DNA from: Puccinellia tenuiflora
Lineage: Eukaryota > Streptophyta > Magnoliopsida > Poales > Poaceae
DNA length: 64,000 bases
NCBI GenBank assembly: GCA_012064385.1
Contig: QRDG01000821.1
Coordinates: forward strand, 468,496 to 532,495
Reading direction: 5' to 3'
Each line of letters starts with the position of its first letter. The stretch's first letter is position 1. Both the position numbers and the translations under genes were made by a program. The notes below the pieces were generated by a model, which worked only from the letters and a program-made list of their open reading frames with translations, was not told the DNA's origin and did no database searches. This document shows, in pieces, positions 57,343-64,000 of this stretch.

Positions 57343-57604
57343 GGGCATGTACAATGGTTGATAAGATGGTCTTATCTTAGATCCGCCACGTAATCTAGAT
57401 ATGTCAATAAAACATGATGTACAATGATGATTTTATTTGTCTTATCTCTAATAACCAGATTCTCTAAATTTATGGTGAGACAAATTGTATTAAGAGATGA
57501 TCTCTTAACTAAGAGAAGACAAGAGTCTTTTTTTCATTTCTCTCTCCTCCACCTCAGCAATTATCCTACGTGGCAAAGCTATGATATAACCATTGTACAT
57601 GCCC
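57343..57604. mobile_element. Tourist-type MITE (PIF/Harbinger)
   Basis: Perfect 17-bp terminal inverted repeats gggcatgtacaatggtt and aaccattgtacatgccc, flanked on both sides by TAA (57340-57342 and 57605-57607), the target-site duplication of Harbinger elements. 262 bp, non-coding; structurally complete. Confidence 0.93.
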
Positions 57605-57716
57605 TAAGTATGCCAAACTCGGACTAACAAACAACAGGACCGGGTGAGATTAGGGCTAGATCGTGTGTTTGTCTCTCCATCGTGCTCGTGCTAGTCCTAT
57701 CCTCTGTGCTCGTTAA

Positions 57717-59156
57717 TTAAGCAAGAAATGTATAGACTCTGGCCGCACCCCTCTTATTATGTTGTCCGGCAATAGCGTGCCGCTTTAATAGTTTGGACGG
57801 AGCTGCCTTAAAAAGACACGTTGGGTTAGCTGACCTTATTAACACATGGGGGATCATCCTCTCCGGCATGACGTGTCCACAGTGTGCGACTAAATCGTGT
57901 TGCAGTTGCGTATGGTCCTCTCCATCATATATTTCTTGATACATGGTGAGAAATTGCGTGAATTCAATTGTACGGCACGTCGGGCTATGACTCGGCAAGT
58001 GGCCCCTGGTACACATACGGTTCCTTGAAGATCATGCCAAAATCACATTCACTCTCGATAATCATGTTGTGCATGATAACATAAATATTTATGATTTCCC
58101 ACATCTGCTCTAGCGACCATGATAGAGAAGGGCACATATCGACCGCAAATCAGGCTTAGGAGCACACCAAATGCTTGCTCCACATATTGCGAGCATGCTT
58201 GTTTCTTTGCAAAATACTTCTTTGCCCCATCAACAGGGTTGCGAATGGTGTTTACATATGTAGAATATGTTGGATAGCTGCCATCCACTAGGTAGTACCC
58301 CTTGTCATTCTAGTAACCGTTGATCACATAGTTGCGCTCTGAAGGTTGGACATCCGCAAGTCTGGTAAACCCCGGAGGACGTTGCAACATATTGATGTCA
58401 TTGTGAGCACCGGTCAAACAAAAAAAACATGCCAAATCCACAGATCATAGTCTGCCACCGCTTCAAGTACAACACTACACACTTCAAGATGTCCTCCTTT
58501 ATACATCCCCTGCCAAGCGAATGGACAATTCTTCCAACTCCAATGCATGAAATCGATGCTCCCAATCATCCTGGGAAAATCTCTCGCTTCCCCTAGTGCC
58601 ATGAGCTGAGTTGTGTCTTCAGCATTTGGTTGTCTCAGATACTTCAGTCCGAACACTACATTCACGAGCTTGTAAAACTTATAAGTGGCTTCAATGCTTG
58701 TCGATTCAGACATATGGAGGTAGTCGTCCAAAGAATCTGCGGGAGCCCCATATGCAAGACACTATATCGCAGCAGTGTATTTCTGAATAGATGAGAATCC
58801 TAGAAGTCCGGTGCAGTCTTTTTTCAGCTCGAAGTAGTCATCATAGTCTCTAACACCATGAACAATGTTAATGAACACTCTCCTCTACATCCCAAAGCGT
58901 CGACAAAATCCGGATCATCGTTTGCCAGCTCGAGCGCAAAATAATCATTGAACAACAACATATGCCCCGTTGCCCGGTGCCGGTTCTTGTTGGCCTTCTT
59001 TACAACCCTAGACCCTCCGCGTTTGGGTTCGGATTCCTCCTCCTCGATAGCCGCCATAAGAATGCGGATGGCCTCCTTATTCTCCTCATTATTCAAGGCA
59101 AGGGTGCTTTCCTATTCCGTCATTTGGTGAAACATAATTTCATCATCGCTATCCAT
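57717..59156 (-). pseudogene. PIF/Harbinger transposase (HARBI1-like)
   Basis: Minus-strand fragments in order. The start is MDSDDEIMFHQMTE, broken by a TAG. ECSLTLFMVLET and KKDCTGLLGFSSIQKYTAA follow, then another stop before CLAYGAPADSLDD. The nuclease part has GSIDFMHWSWKNCPFAW, LEAVADYDLWIWH and, after a frameshift, GAHNDINMLQR. DGSYPTYSTYVNTIRNP, VEQAFGVL and a C-terminal EIYDGEDHTQLQHDLVAH complete it. The three acidic residues expected of the DDE nuclease are all still encoded (SID, HND, VEQAF), but frames are broken at least three times. Such transposases act with a Myb-like partner and cut at TWA sites. No partner gene is seen. Confidence 0.88.
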
Positions 59157-59657
59157 AGCCTATTGAACATCAATCAAATAACAGGCACACAATAAGGAAT
59201 ACTGGTATGTTGGCAAACAACCGAACACCTTAGGGGTCGATGGAAGGGAGAAATTGGTCGTACCGACAGGGAAGAGTTTGCACCAGCGCAGAATGGCAGT
59301 CGGGCGTGGCGGCGAGCGGTGGCAACTCGAAGGACACCTTGTAGGCAAGGACGACAAGGGGTGGCGGAGATGGCAATGGTGAGGGTGGTGGGGGTAGCGC
59401 GAATCACCGGGCAGTAGAAACAGGAGGACGGGATGGGAGCACAAATGACTGCCGGCTATGATGCTTTGTGTGTATGAAAGGTGGGCCATGCTTGTCGGGG
59501 ACACGATGCAGACGCTGTCTAAGACCATCGAGCCGACCCGCGAAATTGGAGGCCCAGTCGGCGTGCCAGACAGGATTTGGGCTGGACGAGAGCCATGGGG
59601 GGTGCCGGTGTGGGGCTTTGGGGGTTCCTTTAGAGGGCCCCAGTGGAGATGCTCTTA
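59157..59657 (-). mobile_element. 5' flank and terminus of the Harbinger element
   Basis: GC-rich leader of the transposase, then an end-like sequence ggggttcctttagagggccc and cagtggagatgctctta near 59657, the complement of the TAAGAGCATCTCCACTG end common in Triticeae Harbinger elements. I find no matching left terminus, so the element is truncated there. Confidence 0.5.
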
Positions 59658-59867
59658 GGTCCTTCTTTGAGGATGAGCTGGTCTACCTTGGAATGGCCTG
59701 AGGATAATTGATTAGTTACTTAAAGGGGGAGGTTGACACATCATACTTTCATGCTATTGTCTATGGTAGATGGCGAAAATTTCTTTTCTCAAACCCGATC
59801 ACGGACCAAGGAATGGTCTCTGAACCTATAACTCATATTTATCAAGTCTACATAAATATGATGTGAT
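59658..59867. other. Short intergenic spacer
   Basis: Nothing recognised. Confidence 0.3.
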
Positions 59868-59912
59868 TTGGGGGGTGGGGGGGGTGGGGGTGGGGGGTGG
59901 GTGAGGTGGAGG
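59868..59912 (+). repeat. G-rich tract, potential G-quadruplex
   Basis: Runs of 4-8 G separated by single T or short linkers (ggggggtggggggggtgggg and onward) satisfy the G4 pattern many times over 45 bp. Confidence 0.85.
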
Positions 59913-60681
59913 TTGTTGTTGCTGCCATTGGATTTGTGGCCGACTCATAAGCTCATCTCTCGGAAGGAGAATGATATTCATCGTCATCCCCTGGAATTAG
60001 AAATTTAGTGTTCTCCTTGCGCATGTGATGTTTAGCATTGGAATGACATTTTCGGTGTAGTCATTGAGCTATCCAAATTTGGATGGATTTGCGATCCTAT
60101 ATAATTTTTGTTTGGATATATTCAGTATGGAAATACCTTATTCTATGTGTGCAAACATAAGTGTATGTATGTAATATCATAGAAAAAAATCTAATTAGGA
60201 GTGCGGTTTGAATAAAATGTGTATGTATGTCATGAATATTAACATTTTCGTTCTTACATCAATTGAATTTTGTAAATATGTAGGATGGAACTTACCCGGG
60301 GCATTATGACATAAATCGCTGTGGGCAGCTTATGTCATGAATATGTGCATTGTTGTTCCACCTTTGAAGACAAATCGGGTATAGTGGGGGACTGTGATAA
60401 TCTAGCTCGTGGTATTAGTCTAAGAAGAGCTATAAACTCAATGCCCATGTCGCCTTGACCACCTTGATGGAATTCTCATCCAACCTGACATCATCGGACA
60501 AATTGGCACCCAACTGTCTAGTGCATGATGTCACCATAAGGTGCAGCACATGATATGACACAACATAGGCCTCTCACATGAGCACTTGTCTTTCTTTAAC
60601 TAAATATTGCTTGACCCGCCTCCATATTAATTGCACCCGCCTACTACAGTTCCTCCTTACTTATTAATTTGGTCAATCAAT
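59913..60681. other. Intergenic, nothing recognised
   Basis: AT-rich sequence. A phrase recurs (gtatgtatgtaatatcat and gtatgtatgtcatgaat at about 60165 and 60220). No gene. Confidence 0.3.
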
Positions 60682-60730
60682 TACTCCCTTCGTTCCATAA
60701 TGTAAGACATTTATATGTTATCAAATCTCT
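60682..60730 (+). mobile_element. One-ended Stowaway fragment
   Basis: tactcccttcgttccataat followed by gtaagacattt is a Stowaway left end. I see no right-hand inverted partner within 400 bp, so the copy is truncated. Confidence 0.5.
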
Positions 60731-61000
60731 CGCACTAATGTGAATCCATCTTCCATTCCAACCAGTCATCAATCTTAGGAGGATACTTGTACTCATTTTT
60801 TCTTTGTTATTCCCAACGGTCTTGTTAGCCGTTTCCACATTGTACTTCTTTAACAATCATTCAAATTACAAAAGATATATTCAAATATTCTTAATGCGGG
60901 CAATGAACGCACACACTTATGCACATTGTTGAAACATGTTGCCCTCTTGTTTGTTGTGTCACCTTACCTCATGTCCTCATGACTTGGTAGTCATATGTGG
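60731..61000. other. Intergenic, nothing recognised
   Basis: Nothing that I can support. Confidence 0.3.
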
Positions 61001-62010
61001 GTGCACAATTATTCCTATCAGGAAGTTCCCCTTTAGGAGATATTTAACCCCTACCCCTCCCACCTCATTTGCTAATTTGTTCAATTTTTCGGTAATCTCT
61101 TGAAATGTCGAGCGGTGAAGGTGAGACAACCATCAGGTAGCACATCATATAACTCCTTATTTCCACATGCCATGTAGAAGTTCGACACGAAATGGCTCAT
61201 GCACCATCGATGGTGCACACAAGCATGTAATGGAATATCAATCTACACTTCACTGAGTATCCTTTAGAGGCGGTCTGAGATAATGCAAATGTCTTGGTGA
61301 GGTAATGGGCCCATGGTAGTCCCATGAAGGCACATGGTAGCCCCTTCACAAGGGTTTCGACCCCAGGCGGGGCTCCCGACGCATCATCTTCAAGTACAAG
61401 ACACATAAATGTCACGTCATTAACTCCCTTCTAAGATGGCCTTGGTCCAATAAATTTACGTCTGTTGCTATCAACAATAGCCTTATAAATGCTACTTGGA
61501 TCATGGAACAATGATGTGTACCATCCTACTACCTTACAGAAATCTTAGGCTTCTTTAACCATCAACCAATCCTCATCAATTTATTTTTTGAAGCCTTCAT
61601 CCTCATATTCCCGTGCATAGGCTCGTTTGTATGGGATTTCATCGTGCAGGTCCTCTCCTGCACAATTTTCCTCCACATTTCCAGAACCATTATCATGAAA
61701 ATAACCCTCCAATTTATCAACCTCGGACTTATCACCCTCCATGTCTAAGTCATCACGATCATAGTGGCCCTTTCAAACCGCAATCAAAGGATTATTGTTT
61801 TTCATACACATAGGCCTCAAGGTCAACATGTCGCTCATTTTGAACAAAGCTCGATACGACATCACATGGGGAAGCACACCGGTTCAGTCAATGTGCAACC
61901 GAGCACCAACATTTTTTGTGCCAAATAACTCGAGAGCTTTATCTTGGTCTGCCACACTCTCCTTATATGCTTGTCGACACAACTCGTAGTTGAGGGGCAT
62001 TATCTTCATA
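61001..62010 (-). pseudogene. Degenerate coding remnant, family not recognised
   Basis: Minus-strand frames show protein-like stretches interrupted by stops and shifts. They are ALELFGTKNVGARLHI, NCAGEDLHDEIPYKRAYARE, DFCKVVGWYTSLFHDPSSIY, KAIVDSNRRKFIGPRPS and VTFMCLVLEDDASGAPPGVE, in this order. The acidic DLHDEIPYKRAYAREYEDEG segment is like linkers in plant DNA-transposon proteins, perhaps MULE-related, but I cannot assign a family. No terminal repeats were identified. Confidence 0.4.
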
Positions 62011-62388
62011 CGAGTATGATACCATAACCATTATACCTTACTTTCAACTCAACTACACCAATTTTTTCCATCCCAGTCAATTCATGTGGGATCCTTTCCA
62101 CAGCCACGACATAGCTAAGAGTATTGACAAATACCAGTTTTTTCCATCCAATTCAACTCATGTGGGATCCTTTCCGTCATCGCAAAGCATTCAGAAGAAG
62201 CCATGCCAAATTTGTTACAGATCCTAACCTACAAACTATAACCATAACTAAACCTACTAAATCCCTGACCCTAGCCTACAAATCCATAACCCAAAACTTC
62301 ATAACGATCATACCAACCACTTATGGTCAATACAAAAACATCGAACCAAAGATTTTCTTCAAACTTAATTTCTAGATATTTATAAAAA
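62011..62388. other. Intergenic with a small duplication
   Basis: The phrases attttttccatccca/gttttttccatccaa and atgtgggatcctttcc occur twice (about 62062 and 62137), a short diverged duplication. No gene. Confidence 0.45.
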
Positions 62389-63738
62389 ACTCTCAAAATA
62401 GGCTTTCGCCCCGCTTTATAAATAAAGCAACAACCATACAACCAGCAGATACAAACGCCACACCACACATACTGAGGCAGCAGCACACACAAACCCAACG
62501 AAAAGAAAGAAGAAACAAAAAGGAGACATAGGCAGTTCGACTAAACTACGGTGACCCGCAACCGTTGCGCCCTCCGGAGAAGTACCACCACGCTCCTAGC
62601 ACCGAAACGTCGAGTACCAAGCAGCACCTTCAAGAAGGAGTGCAACGGCTGCTGCCCGGACTAGAGCTCTGGCCCTAGGGTTTCCCCCGGTACACAGGGG
62701 AGCGGACGGAAAGGTAGCCACGACGCCCTTCAGGAAGGAATGATGCTACCCAGAGGTGGCACCGCGTCGGTGTCAGTCAAGCCGACAAGGATTTCTCCCG
62801 AAAAAACCCCCTGTCCGCAACCCCGGACGATCCGTCGCATAGGAGCCCGCAAGGACGAGCCTCGACATCATCAGACTCACCACCCACCAGCATGCGCCAC
62901 CACGAATGCAGAGCCACCATCGTCGTCTCACTGAAGTCACCATCACGAGGCCAGCAGGACAGAGGCGAAAGATAGGTTGTACCGGGAACAGTAGTAACCG
63001 CGACCGTGCGGGAGGGAACTACCTCCACCGCCGAAGGCGGTAGTCGACAACACGCGGCCGCAGAGCACACCAGTCCCCGTTAGGTCCAGCCGGGCCCGTC
63101 GGGTCCGTAAAGCCCCCTCGGGGGCACACCAGTCCTGTCAGGGTCCGGCCGGGCCCAGATCGGGCCCGTGAAGCCTGCTGCCACGCTACAACAGGCCGAC
63201 CGTTGTCGTCGCTATCTCTACACCCGCTACCTCGCAGTTCGTCGCCGCCGAACGCGCTACAGAACGGGCCGTGCCGTTTCGATCCAGATCTGGGCCCCGA
63301 TCTGGGCCATGGGACCAGCCAGGCCGCTCTTCCTCGCGCCGTCGCGTGCCTCCCTACGTCGCCCCGCAGGCCCACCCGCACCGCCACCGTCACGCCGGCT
63401 CCCGGCCGGAGCCGGACCACCGCCGCCTGAGCCGCACCGCCGCCAAGACGGAGAAGCCCCGCCTCCTCCAGTCCCGGCGCGGGTAGAGACACGCCCCCGC
63501 CACCGGCGCCGACCGGGCCGCGCCCGGTGGCCTATGCCGACGGCAGCGACGCGGGGGAGGGAGGGAAGGTAGCTCGAGGAGGAGATGCACTGGGGGCGCG
63601 CGCCGCCACCACGGGGGACGGCGGCCACACGCGCGAGAGGGGGAGGGAGAGGAGAGGGAGGCGCGAGCGTGCCGGCGGGCCCGACGGCGGCGGCGGCGAA
63701 ACCCTAGGGGGAGTCGTGAGTCGCAAGACGTGAGAGGA
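62389..63738 (-). mobile_element. Non-autonomous LINE-like insertion
   Basis: On the minus strand the element starts GC-rich (cccctagggtttcgccgcc) and ends tttataaagcggggcgaaagcc, a tail I associate with Triticeae LINE 3' ends. Imperfect flanking duplications are visible: gatatttataaaaaa on the left (about 62374-62388) and gatattttataaaaaaaaa on the right (about 63738-63756). No reverse transcriptase lies between, so it is an internally deleted or passenger copy. The long GC-rich frames inside are not credible genes. Confidence 0.5.
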
Positions 63739-63756
63739 TATTTTATAAAAAAAAAG

Positions 63757-64000
63757 AACAATACAACCAATTAGTTGGACAAAGAAGAGGGGGATAAATG
63801 AGATTACCTTGGAACGGAGAGGATATGAAATCAATGAAGAAACCACTCCGGTTTGGAGTGATTTGGGATTTACAGGGTGTGAGGGAGGGGCAAGGTCAGG
63901 GCCGTCTCCAGAAATTGGCCTCAGTGCAGAATGTGAGGCGTGAGACCGTATTTTTTTAAATAAATCATATAACTTATATAGTTAGAACATGACATAAATG
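63757..64000. other. Window end, nothing recognised
   Basis: No gene or element terminus visible before the window ends. Confidence 0.3.

Noticed and set aside
63019..63846. Several 100-157 aa ORFs near the right end
   Set aside because: Overlapping on both strands within a GC-rich LINE-like untranslated region; Arg/Pro-rich with no domain.

Overview
The window looks like nuclear DNA of a large-genome temperate grass, most likely a Triticeae species (wheat, barley, rye or a relative). Genes have GT-AG introns and grass-type GC-rich exons. The rest is dominated by Stowaway and Tourist MITEs, CACTA elements with the TTTAGTCCCGGTT subterminal motif, Helitrons, PIF/Harbinger, LINE and LTR-retrotransposon sequence. 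I see no bacterial genes, rRNA, tRNA or CRISPR array.

Host genes. Three protein genes look intact. An Alfin-like PHD-finger gene lies on + at 8823-11576 (5 coding exons, 291 aa). A SKOR/GORK-type outward-rectifying Shaker K+ channel lies on - at 12611-15919 (11 coding exons, 716 aa, no KHA domain) and faces the Alfin-like gene tail to tail. A single-exon ER-type small heat-shock protein lies on + at 55849-56505, with heat-shock elements and a TATA box. A broken relic of a nucleobase-ascorbate transporter lies at 1848-2440.

Mobile DNA. The most interesting block is a Helitron on the minus strand that I delimit to 18748-38713 (5' TC end at 38713, 3' hairpin plus CTAG at 18748). It carries a Rep/helicase gene that is joined in frame, through a chain of spliceable exons, to a Ulp1-type (C48) cysteine-protease domain. 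A possible OB-fold domain lies further upstream. Near its 5' end it carries captured exon fragments of a proline iminopeptidase and an RD19-like cysteine protease. A complete non-autonomous LTR retrotransposon (29012-34975, 5-bp TSD) sits inside it; its only coding content is two co-linear ORFs of unknown function separated by one stop codon.

From 39907 to about 52184 lies a decayed CACTA element. Its TNP1-type ORF also ends in a Ulp1 protease domain, and its TNP2 transposase has lost its core. It also holds hairpin-forming tandem repeats, a ~350-bp tandem array, and the end of a second CACTA family. The last 12 kb hold two copies of a palindromic MITE family around the heat-shock gene, an intact Tourist MITE, a broken PIF/Harbinger transposase, a G-rich tract, an unrecognised degenerate coding remnant and a LINE-like non-autonomous insertion.

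Limits: all homology calls are from memory of protein families, splice sites were read by eye, and no alignment or database search was run.
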